DNA of 47,608 nt. It comes from Rubrivivax sp. GTDB lineage: Bacteria > Pseudomonadota > Gammaproteobacteria > Burkholderiales > Burkholderiaceae_C. A program made the position numbers and the translations under genes. The number at the start of each line of letters is the position of its first letter. The stretch's first letter is position 1. The stretch is taken from assembly GCA_022842825.1 (NCBI GenBank), contig JALHOU010000011.1, forward strand, positions 1-47,608. Direction: 5' to 3'. Below the pieces are notes generated by a model that was not told the DNA's origin, searched no databases, and saw nothing but the letters and a program-made list of their open reading frames with translations. Below, one piece after another: positions 36,391 through 47,581 of this stretch.

Positions 36391-37100
36391 CGGCGCGTCT
36401 CCAGCAGGCGTTCGGCCAGCGCGAAGTCGGCGGGCCAGGTGAGCTTCAGGTTCTCGATGTCGCCGCGCACGAGCCTCGGTGCGAGGTGCAGGGCCTCGAC
36501 GGCACTGGACTCGTCGCTCACGCCCGTGCCCGCGGCCTCCAGGGCGCGCCGCAGCAGGCCGAGGCGGAACATCTGAGGCGTCTGCGCGAGCCACTTGCCG
36601 GCGCGCGGCACGGTGTGCGCCACCCGCACGCCGGCCGGACCGGCGATCGACTCCTTGAGAGTGTCGGCCAGCGGCAGCGCCAGCAAACCGCCCACCTCGT
36701 CGTCACGGCACGCCGCCATCAGCGACTCCACCCAGGCGGGCCGCAGCAGGCAACGCGCGGCGTCGTGAACCAGCACCCAGTCGTGCTCGCCGGCACCGCG
36801 GCGGCGCAACTCGTCCAGCCCGTGTCCCACCGAGGCGGCCCGCGTCGCGCCACCGCAGCGCGCCACCCAGGCGCGCGCGCCCTGGAAGGCGGGCGCATGC
36901 CGCTCGAACTGGCGGTCCTCCGGGGCCAGCACCACGAGCATGGCCTCAAGGCCGCGAACGGCAGTGAGCGCGGCGAGCGTGTGCGCCACGACGCTGCGCC
37001 CAGCCACGACGGCATACTGCTTCGGCCCACCGGCCTGCGCACGCTCGCCGATGCCGGCGCATGGCACCAGCGCGAAACAGCGTGAAGGCGATCCAGGCAT
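36387..37100 (-). CDS. ispD: 2-C-methyl-D-erythritol 4-phosphate cytidylyltransferase
   Basis: [38 protein letters not shown]...[17 protein letters not shown]...[15 protein letters not shown]. Confidence 0.96.
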   Translation of the reverse strand: MPGSPSRCFALVPCAGIGERAQAGGPKQYAVVAGRSVVAHTLAALTAVRGLEAMLVVLAPEDRQFERHAPAFQGARAWVARCGGATRAASVGHGLDELRRRGAGEHDWVLVHDAARCLLRPAWVESLMAACRDDEVGGLLALPLADTLKESIAGPAGVRVAHTVPRAGKWLAQTPQMFRLGLLRRALEAAGTGVSDESSAVEALHLAPRLVRGDIENLKLTWPADFALAERLLETRR

Positions 37101-37107
37101 TGGCGTC

Positions 37108-37119
37108 GATTCTAGAATC
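37108..37119. promoter_or_regulatory. Perfect 12-bp palindrome GATTCTAGAATC in the ispD/mfd divergent region; candidate symmetric -10
   Basis: TAGAAT hexamer on both strands, 8 nt from the ispD ATG and about 52 nt from the mfd ATG. Confidence 0.5.
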
Positions 37120-37170
37120 CAGCCCCGTCACGCCCCGCCGTGCTTCGCGCCGGGGCGCTTGTCTTTTCTG

Positions 37171-40100
37171 ATGCTGCTTCCCACGCTCGCGCCCGGCCGG
37201 CGCCACACGCTTGCTCGCCCCCTGGGCTCGGCCGATGCCCTGTGGCTCGCCGAACTGGCCCGTACACGCGCCACCGCGCGCGCGCAGGGCGGCAGCGCCA
37301 TCGTCGTCTTCACCGCCGAGGCCGCCGACGCGCAGCGGCTGGCCGACGAGCTGCCCTTCTTCGCACCGGGACTGGCGATCGCGCAGTTCCCAGACTGGGA
37401 AACGCTTCCGTACGACACCTTCAGTCCGCACCAGGACCTGATCTCCGAGCGTCTGGCCACGCTGTGGCGCATCCAGCAGCGCGAGGTCGACGTCGTGCTC
37501 GTGCCGGCGACGACGGCGCTCACGCGTCTTGCGCCACCGTCGTTCCTGGCCGGCACGACCTTCCACTTCCGCCAGAAGAGCCGGCTCGACGAGGCGCGGC
37601 TGAAGGCGCAGCTCACGCTCGCCGGCTACGAGCACGTGAGCCAGGTCGTCGGCCCGGGCGAGTACGCCGTGCGTGGCGGCCTCATCGACCTCTTTCCGAT
37701 GGGCTCGCTCGTGCCCTATCGCGTCGACCTCTTCGGCGACGAGGTCGACTCCATCCGCACCTTCGACCCCGACACCCAGCGCAGCCTCTACCCCGTGCCC
37801 GAGGTGCGCCTGCTGCCCGGGCGCGAGTTCCCGATGGACGAGGCGGCGCGCACCGCCTTCCGCGCGCGCTGGCGCGAGCGCATGGAAGGCGACCCGACCA
37901 AGGCGCGCATCTACAAGGACATCGGCAGCGGCATCGCCACCGGCGGCATCGAGTACTACCTGCCGCTGTTCTTCGAACAGACGGCGACCCTCTTCGACTA
38001 CGTCGGCGTCGAGGCGCCCGTCGTCCTGCACGGCGAGATCGACGCCGCGCTGCAGCGCTACTGGGCCGACACCCGCGAGCGGCACCGCTTCTTGCAGCAC
38101 GACCGCGAGCGGCCGCTGCTGCCGCCGGAAGACCTCTTCCTGCGCATCGAGGACTTCTTCACCGCCACCCAGCCGCATGCCACGCTCGCGCTGCGCGGCG
38201 ACGAGCCGCTGCCGTGGTGCCGCCCGCTGCCCGACGTGAGCATCGACCGCGGCGCACCCGAGCCGCTGGCCGCACTGGAGCACCACCTCGGGCGGACGAC
38301 GAGCCGGGTTCTCTTGATGGCCGAGAGCGAGGGCCGGCGCGAGAGCCTGCTGGAACTGCTGCGCGACCACGGCATCGAGGTGCCGAGCGTCGCGAGCCTG
38401 GCCGAGTTCGGGGCCGGCGAAGAGAAGGTGGCCATCGTCGCGGCCCCGCTCGCGCAGGGCTTCCACTGGCACGAGGCGGAAGAAGGGACCGCGCCGCTCT
38501 CGCTGCAGTTCCTCACCGAGACCGAGCTTTTCGCCAGCGCTCCGCAGGCGCGGCGTCGGCGCAAGCAGGAGCAGGTCTCCAGCGTCGATGCGCTCATCAA
38601 GGACCTCTCCGAGCTCAAGGTCGGCGACCCGGTCGTGCATGCCAACCACGGCATCGGCCGCTACCAGGGGTTGAAGAACATCGACCTCGGCGAGGGGACG
38701 AGCGAGTTCCTGCACCTCGAGTACGCCGAGAAGGCGACGCTGTACGTGCCCGTCTCTCAGCTCCACCTCATCAGCCGCTACACGGGCGTCAGCGCCGAAG
38801 AGGCACCGCTGCACAAGCTCGGATCCGGACAATGGGAGAAGGCGCGCAGGAAGGCCGCCGAGCAGGTTCGAGACACTGCTGCCGAGCTGCTCAACCTCTA
38901 CGCCCAGCGCGCCGCGCGCGACGGCTTCGCGCACCGCTTCTCCGGCCACGACTACGAGGCCTTCGCCGCGAGCTTCGGCTTCGAGGAGACGGCCGACCAG
39001 CGCGCCGCCATCCACGCCGTCATCCAGGACATGATCTCGCCGAAGCCGATGGACCGCCTCGTCTGCGGCGACGTCGGCTTCGGCAAGACCGAGGTGGCGC
39101 TGCGCGCCGCCTTCGTGGCCGTGCACGGCGGCAAGCAGGTGGCCTTCCTCGCGCCGACGACGCTGCTGGCCGAGCAGCACTACCAGACGCTGGTGGACCG
39201 CTTCGGAAAGTGGCCGGTGAAGGTGGCGGAGCTGTCGCGCTTCCGCACCGGCAAGGAAGTGAAGGCGGCGCTGGAGGGCATCGCCGCCGGCACCATCGAC
39301 ATCGTCATCGGCACGCACAAGCTCCTGGCCTCGGACGTGAAGTTCGCGCGCCTGGGCCTGCTCATCGTCGACGAGGAGCACCGCTTCGGCGTGCGCCACA
39401 AGGAGGCGATGAAGGCGCTGCGCGCCGAGGTCGACGTGCTCACGCTCACCGCCACGCCCATTCCGCGCACGCTCGGCATGGCGCTCGAAGGCCTGCGCGA
39501 CCTCTCGGTCATCGCCACCGCGCCGCAGCGGCGTCTGGCCATCAAGACCTTCGTGCAGAACGAGGGCTCGAGCATCATCCGCGAGGCCGTGCTGCGCGAG
39601 TTGAAGCGCGGCGGCCAGGTCTACTTCCTGCACAACGAGGTCGAGACCATCCAGAACCGCCGCGAGCGCCTGGCCGAGCTCGTGCCCGAGGCGCGCATCG
39701 CCGTGGCGCACGGCCAGATGCCCGAGCGCGAGCTGGAATCGGTGATGCGCGACTTCGTCGCCCAGCGCCACAACGTGCTCTTGTGCTCGACCATCATCGA
39801 GACCGGCATCGACGTGCCCACCGCCAACACGATCGTCATCAGCCGGGCCGACAAGTTCGGCCTCGCGCAGCTGCACCAGCTGCGCGGGCGCGTGGGTCGC
39901 AGCCACCACCAGGCCTATGCCTACCTGCTCGTGCCCGACAAGGAGGGGCTCACGAAGCAGGCGGCGCAGCGGCTGGAGGCCATCCAGCAGATGGAGGAGC
40001 TCGGCAGCGGCTTCTACCTCGCCATGCACGACCTCGAGATCCGCGGCGCCGGCGAGGTGCTGGGCGAGCAGCAGAGCGGCAACATGATGGAGGTCGGCTT

Positions 40101-40653
40101 CCAGCTCTACAACGACATGCTCTCCGAGGCCGTGCGTGCATTGCGGGCCGGCCACGAGCCCGACCTGCTCTCGCCGCTCGGTGGCCTGGCCGGCACCACC
40201 GAGGTCAACCTGCACGCACCGGCACTGCTGCCCGATGCCTACTGCGGCGACGTGCACCAGCGCCTGTCGCTGTACAAGCGCCTGGCCACGGCGGACCACA
40301 CCGACCGCATCGACGCGCTGCTGGAGGAGATCACCGACCGCTTCGGCCGCCTGCCCGCGCAGGGCCAGACGCTCTTCGACACGCACCGCCTGCGCGTGCT
40401 GGCCAAGCCCTATGGCGTGGCCAAGATCGACGCCGGCCCCAAGCTCATGAGCGTGAGCTTCCGCCCCAACCCGCCGATCGACGCCATGCGCATCATCGAG
40501 CTCGTGCAGAAGAACCGCGCCATCAAGCTCGCCGGCAACGACAAGCTGCGCATCGAGCGCGAGATCGCGGCGCCATCGGAGCGCGCACAGTTCATGCGCG
40601 ACCTGCTGCGCTCGCTCGGCACGCCGAAAGCCGCCGCGCGGGCACCGGCATGA
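37171..40653 (+). CDS. mfd: Transcription-repair coupling factor Mfd
   Basis: [75 protein letters not shown]; 3483 nt. Confidence 0.98.
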   Translation: MLLPTLAPGRRHTLARPLGSADALWLAELARTRATARAQGGSAIVVFTAEAADAQRLADELPFFAPGLAIAQFPDWETLPYDTFSPHQDLISERLATLWRIQQREVDVVLVPATTALTRLAPPSFLAGTTFHFRQKSRLDEARLKAQLTLAGYEHVSQVVGPGEYAVRGGLIDLFPMGSLVPYRVDLFGDEVDSIRTFDPDTQRSLYPVPEVRLLPGREFPMDEAARTAFRARWRERMEGDPTKARIYKDIGSGIATGGIEYYLPLFFEQTATLFDYVGVEAPVVLHGEIDAALQRYWADTRERHRFLQHDRERPLLPPEDLFLRIEDFFTATQPHATLALRGDEPLPWCRPLPDVSIDRGAPEPLAALEHHLGRTTSRVLLMAESEGRRESLLELLRDHGIEVPSVASLAEFGAGEEKVAIVAAPLAQGFHWHEAEEGTAPLSLQFLTETELFASAPQARRRRKQEQVSSVDALIKDLSELKVGDPVVHANHGIGRYQGLKNIDLGEGTSEFLHLEYAEKATLYVPVSQLHLISRYTGVSAEEAPLHKLGSGQWEKARRKAAEQVRDTAAELLNLYAQRAARDGFAHRFSGHDYEAFAASFGFEETADQRAAIHAVIQDMISPKPMDRLVCGDVGFGKTEVALRAAFVAVHGGKQVAFLAPTTLLAEQHYQTLVDRFGKWPVKVAELSRFRTGKEVKAALEGIAAGTIDIVIGTHKLLASDVKFARLGLLIVDEEHRFGVRHKEAMKALRAEVDVLTLTATPIPRTLGMALEGLRDLSVIATAPQRRLAIKTFVQNEGSSIIREAVLRELKRGGQVYFLHNEVETIQNRRERLAELVPEARIAVAHGQMPERELESVMRDFVAQRHNVLLCSTIIETGIDVPTANTIVISRADKFGLAQLHQLRGRVGRSHHQAYAYLLVPDKEGLTKQAAQRLEAIQQMEELGSGFYLAMHDLEIRGAGEVLGEQQSGNMMEVGFQLYNDMLSEAVRALRAGHEPDLLSPLGGLAGTTEVNLHAPALLPDAYCGDVHQRLSLYKRLATADHTDRIDALLEEITDRFGRLPAQGQTLFDTHRLRVLAKPYGVAKIDAGPKLMSVSFRPNPPIDAMRIIELVQKNRAIKLAGNDKLRIEREIAAPSERAQFMRDLLRSLGTPKAAARAPA

Positions 40654-41372
40654 CGAGCCCGCGCGAACGCGAGATCGAGCCCGGGCTCTTCGCGCGCGGC
40701 TTCTCGGTGCCACTGCGCCTGGCCGACTTCAAGCTCGTCGCCTTCGACATGGACTCGACGCTCATCAGCATCGAGTGCGTGGACGAGATTGCCGACGTCG
40801 CCGGCCGCCGGGCCGAGGTGGCCGCCATCACCGAGGCCGCCATGCGCGGCGAGATCACCGACTACAAGCACAGCCTGCGCCGCCGCCTGGCGCTGCTGCG
40901 CGACGTGCCGGTGAGCGCGCTGGAGGAGGTCTACTCCCGGCGCTTGCGCCTGAACCCGGGCGTCGAGGCCTTCGTGCGCGCCTGCCAGGCGGCGGGGCTG
41001 AAGACGCTGCTCATCTCGGGCGGCTTCACCTACTTCAGCGAGCGCGTGCGCGCTCGGCTGGGCCTGGACTTCGCGCGTGCCAACATGCTGGAGGTGGTGG
41101 ACGGCAAGCTCACCGGTCTGCTGCTGGAGCGGCCCTGGGGCGAGATCGTCGACGGCGCCGAGAAGAAGCGCGTGCTGCTCGAGGTGTGCGAACTCATGGG
41201 CATCTCGCCCGCGCAGGCCATCGCCGTGGGCGACGGCGCCAACGACCTGCCGATGATGAGCGTGGCTGGCCTCTCGATCGCCTACCACTCGAAGCCGGCG
41301 GTGCGCGACCGCGCCATGCTGTCGATCAGCGAGGGCGGCATGGACCGCGCGCTTCGCATCTTCCTGCCCTGA
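40650..41372 (+). CDS. serB: Phosphoserine phosphatase SerB
   Basis: [41 protein letters not shown]...[14 protein letters not shown]...[28 protein letters not shown]. Confidence 0.96.
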   Translation: MTSPREREIEPGLFARGFSVPLRLADFKLVAFDMDSTLISIECVDEIADVAGRRAEVAAITEAAMRGEITDYKHSLRRRLALLRDVPVSALEEVYSRRLRLNPGVEAFVRACQAAGLKTLLISGGFTYFSERVRARLGLDFARANMLEVVDGKLTGLLLERPWGEIVDGAEKKRVLLEVCELMGISPAQAIAVGDGANDLPMMSVAGLSIAYHSKPAVRDRAMLSISEGGMDRALRIFLP

Positions 41373-41407
41373 GCGCCGCCGCGACGGCGGAGCCGCCCGG
41401 CCGGTGC

Positions 41408-42208
41408 CTAGTTCGTGCCCGTCTTGAAGACGAGCTGCACGCGGTGCAGGCGCGGTGCCGGCAAGGGCGCATAGCGCCACTGTTCCACGGCCTGAGCGAT
41501 GACCGGCACCAGCGCACGAGGCACCGGCGGAAGCACCTGCACACCGCTCACGCGGCCGTCGGGCTGGATGGTGAACTCCACTGCCACGTCAGGCCGCAGG
41601 AGAAGCTCCTGCAACCGCGGCGTCATTTCCGGTTCGACCATCTGGACGAGTTCGGGTGGCCGCAACGCCGCTGCGGCGGCGGCAGGCCAGGGCAACAGGC
41701 GCGGCAACTCGGGCGGCAGAGCCAACGCCGACGCGCTGCGCAGCGGCGCCAGCGAGGCGGGTGCCAGCGCGTTGCTGCGGGCGGGCGCCACGGGCAACGA
41801 CTCACCGCCCAAGGTGCGGATCGTGATCACGGGCGAGTCGTCGACGCCGGCCGCCATGGCGCGTGGCACGTTGGCGCGGCGTGCGCCGGCGTCGAGCTCG
41901 CCGGGCGACTCGGCTTCGACGCGCCGCCGCAGTCTGGCCGCTTCGAGAATGGCGCGCATGGGGCTGTCGGCGGCGCGTTGCGCCCGTTCCATGGCCGACC
42001 CCGAGGCCGCACCGCCTGCCGCATGCACGGCGGCGGGTGTTGCTGCGCTGGCTGGCGGCGCGGCCGGTCGCAGCGCCTGCGCCGAACAGACCCAGGGGAG
42101 CGCGCAGGCCAGGAGAGGCAGCCAGGCTCGCAGCCCTTGATCACTCGCAACCAAACCCGCACCTCCGGCAGGCACGACGCCCAAACCGCGCGTTGACACC
42201 CTCCGCAT
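41408..42208 (-). CDS. TonB C-terminal-like domain protein
   Basis: C-terminus VAVEFTIQPDGRVSGVQVLPPVPRALVPVIAQAVEQWRYAPLPAPRLHRVQLVFKTGTN; start uncertain. Confidence 0.7.
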   Translation of the reverse strand: MRRVSTRGLGVVPAGGAGLVASDQGLRAWLPLLACALPWVCSAQALRPAAPPASAATPAAVHAAGGAASGSAMERAQRAADSPMRAILEAARLRRRVEAESPGELDAGARRANVPRAMAAGVDDSPVITIRTLGGESLPVAPARSNALAPASLAPLRSASALALPPELPRLLPWPAAAAAALRPPELVQMVEPEMTPRLQELLLRPDVAVEFTIQPDGRVSGVQVLPPVPRALVPVIAQAVEQWRYAPLPAPRLHRVQLVFKTGTN

Positions 42209-42361
42209 GACGCGGCCGGCGCAACTGGCGCCACGCAGACAGGCGCGGATTCTAGGTGCCGCCCCTCGCCGATGGTCCGGTGTCCCGGCAGGTCGGGCCT
42301 GCAAAGAGCGCGACAGTGCCTACCCGTCCACGCGCGGCGCGCACGTGGTGCGATCGGTGGG

Positions 42362-43411
42362 CTACTTGAAGCCCACCCGGTCCAGCATCTGCTGCACCTG
42401 GGCCGTGGCGGCGCCGACCTTGGCGATCGGTACCGTCTCGGCCTTGAACTTGCCCAGGGCAATGAGGGCCGGGTTGTCGGTCTGCACGCCCGGCACGGCA
42501 GGGTACTCGTTGTTGCCGTCGGCCAGCAGACGCTGTGCGTCGTCGCTGCTCAGGTACTCGAGAAAGGCGACGGCCGCGTCGCGGTTCTTTGCGTTTCGCG
42601 CCACGGCAGCCCCGGAGATGTTGACATGCGTGCCGGCTCCGGCCTGGTCCGGGAAGACGACGCCGACCTTGGCCACCAGGTCGCGGTCGGCGGCCGTCGT
42701 GCTGCGCAGCAGGCGCGCGAAGTAATAGGTGTTGGTCACCGCCACCGCGCACTCGCCCGCGGCGACGGATCGGATCTGGTCGGTGTCGCCGCCCTTGGGT
42801 GCGCGCGCCAGGTTGTCGGCCACGCCCTTGAGCCACGCTTCGGTGCGCGCCGCGCCCTGGCGCTCGAGGACGGAGCCGAACAGGCTGAGGTTGTACGGGT
42901 GCGAGCCCGAGCGGATGCAGATCTTGCCCTTTAGCGCGGGCGTCGCGAGCTTGTCGTAGCTGTCGACGTCCGCCGGCTTGAGGCTGGCCTTGTCGTAGAC
43001 GATGACGCGGGCGCGCGTGGAGACGCCCACCCATTGCGGGCCCTGGCCCGCGTCGGCTCCGCGCAGTTGCGGCGGGATGCGCTTGTCGAGCACGCCCGAC
43101 TTCACGGGCTGGAAGAGGCCCTCCTGCTCGCCGCGCCAGAGCCGCGCCGCATCGACCAACAGGATCACGTCGGCCGGGCTCGCCGCGCCTTCTGCCTTGA
43201 GGCGGGCGAGGATGCCGGCATCGTCGGCCTCGACGCGTTGGATGCGGATGCCGGTGGCCTTGGTGAAATTGGCGTACAGCGCCTCGTCGGTCTGGTAGTG
43301 GCGGGCGGAGTAGAGATTCAGCACCCGTTCCTGGGCAACGGCGGGCACCCAGGCCGCGGCGGTCACGACGGTGGCCAGGGCCAGGGGCTTCAGGGAGGCA
43401 AGGACTTTCAT
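42362..43411 (-). CDS. Iron(III)-type ABC transporter periplasmic substrate-binding protein
   Basis: MKVLASLKPLALATVVTAAAWVPAVAQERVLNLYSARHYQTDEALYANFTKATGIRIQRVEADDAGILARLKAEG...NTYYFARLL...NISGAAVARNAKNRDAAVAFLEYLSSDDAQ. Confidence 0.92.
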   Translation of the reverse strand: MKVLASLKPLALATVVTAAAWVPAVAQERVLNLYSARHYQTDEALYANFTKATGIRIQRVEADDAGILARLKAEGAASPADVILLVDAARLWRGEQEGLFQPVKSGVLDKRIPPQLRGADAGQGPQWVGVSTRARVIVYDKASLKPADVDSYDKLATPALKGKICIRSGSHPYNLSLFGSVLERQGAARTEAWLKGVADNLARAPKGGDTDQIRSVAAGECAVAVTNTYYFARLLRSTTAADRDLVAKVGVVFPDQAGAGTHVNISGAAVARNAKNRDAAVAFLEYLSSDDAQRLLADGNNEYPAVPGVQTDNPALIALGKFKAETVPIAKVGAATAQVQQMLDRVGFK

Positions 43412-43466
43412 GGGCGGCGGCACAGGGCCGGTGGTGAGGAGGAGTGGGACCATCATATCGGAACTA

Positions 43467-43485
43467 CGAATCATTGTCATTTGCG
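43467..43485. promoter_or_regulatory. Candidate Fur box upstream of the iron-binding protein gene
   Basis: Reverse strand GCAAATGACAATGATTCGT matches 12/19 of GATAATGATAATCATTATC by hand alignment; 56 nt upstream of the ATG. Confidence 0.45.
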
Positions 43486-43531
43486 ATATATCAAGCCCCC
43501 CGATCGGATCCCGGGGTCTCCCGCCACGACC

Positions 43532-46500
43532 TCAACCTTCGATCTGCGCCCAGACCTTCTCCAACCGCTTGGTGCTCACCGGTTGTGGTGTGCGCAGCTC
43601 CTGCGAGAAGAGACTGACCCTCAACTCCTCCAGAAGCCAGCGGTATTCCGCCAGCCGCGCATGCGGCGCGCCGCGCAACTCGGCTTGCCGGCGCAGCCAC
43701 CGCTGTTCGAGAGGCCGCAGCTCGGCCAGTCGCGCGGCGTCTCGCGCCGGGTCGGCACGCAGCTTGTCCAGCCGCAGCACCACGGCCCGCAGGTACCGCG
43801 GCAGGTGCTGCAGCTGCGCCCAAGGTGTGTCAGCCAGGAACCGCTTCCCGACCAGGCGCAGCAGCTGCGCCGCGACATCCTCGGCCACCTCACGGCCGGG
43901 CTTGCTGTCGCGCAGCTTGCGCGCCGCAGCCGCGTGCTCGGCGAGCACCACGGCGGCCTGCCGCGCCACCTCCTGGGCGATGAGGTTGAGCCGAGATCGA
44001 CCATCCTCCAAGCGGGTCTTGAACGCCGGCTCGTCGGTCGGCAGCGGGTCGCCCAGAAAGGCCCGCTCCAGCGCCACGTCGACGATCTGCGCCCGCAACT
44101 CCTCGAGCGTGCCCAAGGCCATGTACTGGCCCGCCATGGCCGCCAGCCCGGGAAGGTTCTTCTCCAGGTACTTGAGCGGCTCGCGCAATTGCAGCGCGAA
44201 GAGTCGCCGAAGCCCCGCGCGGTGCCGCCGCGCGGCCACCTCGGGCTCGTCGAAGACCTCCACTGTCACCGCGTCGCCCAGGTCCACCAGCGCCGGGAAG
44301 CCCACCATGACCTGGCTGCCGCGCTTCACCTCCATCAGCTCGGGCAGTTCACCGAAGGTCCACGCCGTGTGGCGCCCGAGTTCCCGCGACGTCGCCAGCG
44401 GCGGCCCGTGCGCCGCGGCGGCCAAGCGCGCCGGCGCTACCCGCCCGTCTGCACGTCGCTCGGCATGTGAAGTGCAGGCGAACGGGCCATCGCCCCCACC
44501 CGGTTCGGCCTGCAGCGAGGCCCCCGGCCGCGAACCCGGCGCAGCCGCCACAGCGCCCGCGGGAACCGCGGTCCGCAAGGCGGCCAGCGCCTGGAAGGCG
44601 CTTCGCGCCCGCGGGCCCCACTGCGCCTTCAAGGCCGCGAGGTCACGGCCCATGCCGAGCTGACGCCCATGCTCGTCGACGACGACGAAGTTCACGAACA
44701 GATGCGGGCTGAGCAGCTCGGCCTTGAAGTCTGCGCGTTGAACGGGCAGTTGCGTGCGCTCGCGCACGACCTTCAGCAGCGCATCGACGAGGCCACCCAA
44801 CGCGAAGGGCACCTCGTCGCAGAACGACTGCGCGAACTCGGGCAACGGCACGAGTCGCGAGCGCGGCCGCTGGTGCAGGCTCTTCGCCAGCGCCTGCACC
44901 TTGGCGGCCAGCATGCCGGGCACGAGCCACTCGCAGCGCTCCTCGCTCACCTGGTTCAGGGCATAGATCGGCACGGTGACGGTGAGGCCGTCGCGCGCAT
45001 CGCCCGGCTCGTGCAGGTAGGTGGCGGCGCAATCGATGCCGCCCAGGCGGATCTGCTTCGGGTACGTCTCGGTGGTGATGCCGGCCGCCTCGTGCCGCAT
45101 CAGCTCCTCGCGCGTGAGTTGCAGCAGTTTCGGCTCGCGCTTGAGCCCCTCGCGGTACCAGCGCTCGAAGCTCGCGCCGCCGTTCACCTCGGCCGGCAGC
45201 TGGGCGTCGTAGTAGGCGTGGATGAGGCCCTCGTCCACGAGCACGTCCTGGCGGCGCGCCTTGTGTTCCAGTTCCTGCACCTCACGCAGCAGGCGCCGGT
45301 TGTGGGCCATGAACGGATGCTTCACGTCCCAGGCGTCGGGCTCGGCGAGCGAGGCCACCAGCGCCTCGCGGATGAAGATCTCGCGCGCGCCGGCCGGGTC
45401 CACCAGCGCATAGTTCACGCGCCGGTTGTTGTAGACCACGATGCCGTACAGCGTGGCCCGCTCCAGCGCCACCACCTCACCGGCCCTCTTCTCCCAATGC
45501 GGCTCGAGCAGCTGCTTCTTCAGCAGCTGGCCCGCGAGGGGGGGGATCCACTGCGGCTCGATGGCCGCGATGCCGCGGCCGAAGAGCCGCGTCGTCTCCA
45601 CCAGCTCGGCCGTAACAATCCAGCGCCCGGGCTTCTTCGCCAGGTTGGCGCCCGGGTGGCGCCAGAACTTGATGCCGCGCGCGCCCAGGTACCAGTCGTC
45701 GTCGTCGGCCTTCAGGCCGATGTTGCCCAGCAGGCCGGCCAGCAGCGCCAGGTGCACCTGCTCGTAGGTGGCCGGCGCGCCGTTCAGTCGCCAGCCGTGC
45801 TCGGCCACGACTGTGTGCAACTGGGCGTGGATGTCGCGCCACTCGCGCACGCGCCGGGGGCTGATGAAGTGCTCGCGCAGGCGCTGCTCCTGCTGCCGGT
45901 GGCTGAGCTTGTGCTGGTCGACGCGCTGCGCCTGCTCGCCGGGGCCGGCGTGGCCATGCACGCCGCGTCCGGCCTCGATCCACTTCCACAGCGCCAGGGT
46001 GCCCATGAACTCGCTCTTCTCGTCGTCGAAGGGCTTGTGCTTCTGGTCGGCCGCCTGCTGCTGCTCGACCGGACGGTCGCGCACGTCCTGCACGCTCAGC
46101 GCGGCAGCGATGACGAGCACCTCGGTGAGCGACTGGCGCTCACGCGCCTCCAGGATCATGCGGCCGACGCGCGGGTCCAGCGGCAGGCGCGCGAGCTCCT
46201 GGCCGATGGACGTGAGCTCGTTGCCGTCGTCCACGGCGCCCAGCTCGGCCAGCAGCGCATAGCCGTCGGCGATGGCCTTGCCCGGCGGCGGCTCGAGGAA
46301 GGGAAAGTCCTCCACGCGCCCCAGGCGCAGCGACTTCATGCGCAGGATGACGCCGGCCAGCGAGCTGCGCAGGATCTCGGGGTCGGTGAAGCGCGGTCGT
46401 CCGGCGAAGTCCTTCTCGTCGTACAGGCGGATGCACACGCCGTCGGCCACGCGGCCGCAGCGGCCGGCGCGCTGGTTGGCCGCCGCCTGGCTGATCGGCT

Positions 46501-47581
46501 CCACCAGCAGCTGCTCGACCTTGTTGCGGAAGCTGTAGCGCTTGACGCGCGCCAGGCCGGTGTCGATGACGTAGCGGATGCCCGGCACGGTGAGCGAGGT
46601 CTCGGCCACGTTGGTGGCGAGCACGATGCGTCGACCGCTGCCGGGGCTGAACACGCGGTCCTGCTCGGCCTGCGACAAGCGCGCGAACAGCGGCAGGATC
46701 TCGGGCACCGGGCCGCGCAGCGGCCCGCTCACTGCCCCGTCGCCGCGCAGCGGCCCGCTCACTGCCCCGCCGCCGCCGCGTGTCGCCTGCGCCAGATGGC
46801 GCCGCAGGTGGTCGGCGCAGTCTCGGATCTCGCGCTCGCCGGGCAGGAAGACGAGGATGTCGCCACGGTCGGCCGGGCCGCGCCAGAGCTCGTCCACCGC
46901 CTCGGCAACGGCATCGTCGAGACCAAAGTCGCGCCGCTCCTCGAAGGGCCGCCAGCGCTGCTCCACCGGGTAGAGGCGCCCGCTTACCGCGATCACCGGC
47001 GCCGGGCCGCGCGGCGAGGCGAAGTGCCGCGAGAAGCGCTCGGCGTCGATGGTGGCCGAGGTCACCACCACCTTGAGGTCGGGCCGGCGCGGCAGGATCT
47101 CGCGCAGGTAGCCGAGCAGGAAGTCGATGTTGAGGCTTCGCTCGTGCGCCTCGTCGATGATGAGTGTGTCGTAGGCCAGGAGCAGCGGGTCGCCCTGCGT
47201 CTCGGCGAGCAGGATGCCGTCGGTCATCACCTTCACGCTCGCGCCGGGAAGCAGCCGGTCCTGGAAGCGCACCTTGTAGCCGACGACTTCGCCGAGCGGC
47301 GTGTTCAGCTCCTCCGCAATGCGCTTGGCCACGCTGCTGGCGGCGATGCGGCGCGGCTGCGTGTGGCCGATGAGGCCGCGCCCGCCCGCGCCGAGGCCGC
47401 GCCCGAGCTCGAGCGCGATCTTCGGCAGCTGCGTCGTCTTGCCCGAGCCCGTCTCGCCGCTGACGATGATCACTGCATGCTCGCGCAGCGCCTTGGCGAT
47501 CTCGGCACGGCGGGCGCTGACCGGCAGCGCTTCGGGGTAGGCGATGGGCGGCAGCGGGGTTGCCGCTGCGACAGGCCGCAC
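43532..47581 (-). CDS. hrpA: ATP-dependent RNA helicase HrpA (start may lie beyond window)
   Basis: IIVSGETGSGKTTQLPKIALELG, DEAHERSLNIDFLLGYL, VTSATIDAERFSRHF, NQRAGRCGRVADGVCIRLY, DUF3418-type C-terminus; GTG at 47581. Confidence 0.95.
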   Translation of the reverse strand: MRPVAAATPLPPIAYPEALPVSARRAEIAKALREHAVIIVSGETGSGKTTQLPKIALELGRGLGAGGRGLIGHTQPRRIAASSVAKRIAEELNTPLGEVVGYKVRFQDRLLPGASVKVMTDGILLAETQGDPLLLAYDTLIIDEAHERSLNIDFLLGYLREILPRRPDLKVVVTSATIDAERFSRHFASPRGPAPVIAVSGRLYPVEQRWRPFEERRDFGLDDAVAEAVDELWRGPADRGDILVFLPGEREIRDCADHLRRHLAQATRGGGGAVSGPLRGDGAVSGPLRGPVPEILPLFARLSQAEQDRVFSPGSGRRIVLATNVAETSLTVPGIRYVIDTGLARVKRYSFRNKVEQLLVEPISQAAANQRAGRCGRVADGVCIRLYDEKDFAGRPRFTDPEILRSSLAGVILRMKSLRLGRVEDFPFLEPPPGKAIADGYALLAELGAVDDGNELTSIGQELARLPLDPRVGRMILEARERQSLTEVLVIAAALSVQDVRDRPVEQQQAADQKHKPFDDEKSEFMGTLALWKWIEAGRGVHGHAGPGEQAQRVDQHKLSHRQQEQRLREHFISPRRVREWRDIHAQLHTVVAEHGWRLNGAPATYEQVHLALLAGLLGNIGLKADDDDWYLGARGIKFWRHPGANLAKKPGRWIVTAELVETTRLFGRGIAAIEPQWIPPLAGQLLKKQLLEPHWEKRAGEVVALERATLYGIVVYNNRRVNYALVDPAGAREIFIREALVASLAEPDAWDVKHPFMAHNRRLLREVQELEHKARRQDVLVDEGLIHAYYDAQLPAEVNGGASFERWYREGLKREPKLLQLTREELMRHEAAGITTETYPKQIRLGGIDCAATYLHEPGDARDGLTVTVPIYALNQVSEERCEWLVPGMLAAKVQALAKSLHQRPRSRLVPLPEFAQSFCDEVPFALGGLVDALLKVVRERTQLPVQRADFKAELLSPHLFVNFVVVDEHGRQLGMGRDLAALKAQWGPRARSAFQALAALRTAVPAGAVAAAPGSRPGASLQAEPGGGDGPFACTSHAERRADGRVAPARLAAAAHGPPLATSRELGRHTAWTFGELPELMEVKRGSQVMVGFPALVDLGDAVTVEVFDEPEVAARRHRAGLRRLFALQLREPLKYLEKNLPGLAAMAGQYMALGTLEELRAQIVDVALERAFLGDPLPTDEPAFKTRLEDGRSRLNLIAQEVARQAAVVLAEHAAAARKLRDSKPGREVAEDVAAQLLRLVGKRFLADTPWAQLQHLPRYLRAVVLRLDKLRADPARDAARLAELRPLEQRWLRRQAELRGAPHARLAEYRWLLEELRVSLFSQELRTPQPVSTKRLEKVWAQIEG
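46712..46769 (-). repeat. In-frame direct repeat inside hrpA (28 bp identical, 30-bp period, 2 copies)
   Basis: gccgcgcagcggcccgctcactgccccg at 46712-46739 and 46742-46769; encodes AVSGPLRGDG/AVSGPLRG. Confidence 0.9.

Noticed and set aside
36946-40713. 1255-aa minus-strand ORF opposite mfd
   Set aside because: Mirror-frame artefact of high GC; mfd on the plus strand is unambiguous.
37140-41372. 1410-aa plus-strand ORF spanning mfd and serB
   Set aside because: Out-of-frame over mfd and in frame only for the serB part; the real SerB start is ATG at 40650.
41376-41390. CCGCCG-cga-CGGCGG stem between serB and the TonB-like gene
   Set aside because: Short GC-only stem without T-tract; such repeats are common by chance at this GC content.
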